Assembly: GCF_000331305.1 (NCBI RefSeq)
Contig: NZ_KB217478.1
Location: forward strand, 4,995,595-5,059,594
Direction: 5' to 3'
Length of the DNA: 64,000 bases
Origin: Calothrix sp. PCC 7103
Lineage (GTDB): Bacteria > Cyanobacteriota > Cyanobacteriia > Cyanobacteriales > Nostocaceae
Below the pieces are notes generated by a model. The model was not told the origin of the DNA. It searched no databases and saw only the letters and a program-made list of their open reading frames with translations. This document shows, piece after piece, positions 63,875 through 64,000 of the stretch; position 1 is the stretch's first letter; the number at the start of each line of letters is the position of its first letter. Position numbers and translations under genes: made by a program.

Positions 63875-64000
<126 letters not shown>

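Overview
The window comes from a filamentous, probably heterocyst-forming cyanobacterium (Nostocales type). It carries the 3' end of psbA, plus psbV, petE and petJ. Other pointers are a cyanobacterial Kdp operon with a short extra subunit between kdpB and kdpC, PEP-CTERM and ScyD/ScyE-like exported proteins, a CyRepA1-type replication protein, STAND-type NTPases and many short palindromic repeats. The hexamer GGCGCC occurs about a hundred times, on coding and non-coding DNA alike, and looks like a lineage-specific counterpart of the HIP1 octamer; I noticed no GCGATCGC.

Layout. 0-8.2 kb: start of purH, a 52-residue micro-ORF, a NACHT NTPase, and a divergent WD40-GTPase-TIR protein followed by an unknown helical protein, a deoxyribosyltransferase-like protein and a carboxylesterase. 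8.3-11.5 kb: housekeeping genes (DUF2555-like, coaBC, S4 protein, HAD, winged helix). 11.5-15.9 kb: two-component proteins. 16.1-19.5 kb: stress-type membrane proteins, Dps and a GNAT remnant.

19.9-26.9 kb is the most unusual part. It is a minus-strand block of 28 tRNA or tRNA-like genes with anticodons for 19 amino acids (no Val seen). It is interrupted by an RNA ligase, a microbial-type poly(ADP-ribose) glycohydrolase and an HNH protein, and it ends 36 bp upstream of a lone EF-Tu gene with its own terminator. Three of the tRNAs have Leu anticodons on bodies without the long variable arm. Long tRNA arrays (L-arrays) are known in cyanobacteria. The combination of array, RNA ligase, PARG and EF-Tu suggests an inducible kit for keeping translation going when tRNAs or other RNAs are damaged.

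27-34 kb: a small promoter-proximal gene, a NodB deacetylase lipoprotein, an HNH gene pair, a histidine kinase that has lost its phospho-accepting His, a START-like protein and an ordinary tRNA-Glu. 34-41 kb: cation/proton antiporter, divergent cytochrome b, low-complexity TonB-like protein, then petJ, petE and psbV. 41-56 kb: three parts of one kind of sugar ABC importer scattered among kdpA-B-G-C (with a broken kdpD), a kinase/regulator pair, two paralogous MFS transporters and two PEP-CTERM proteins. 57.8-64 kb: a tandem MITE-like array, D-lactate dehydrogenase, a PD-(D/E)XK-like protein, a CyRepA1 replication protein and psbA.
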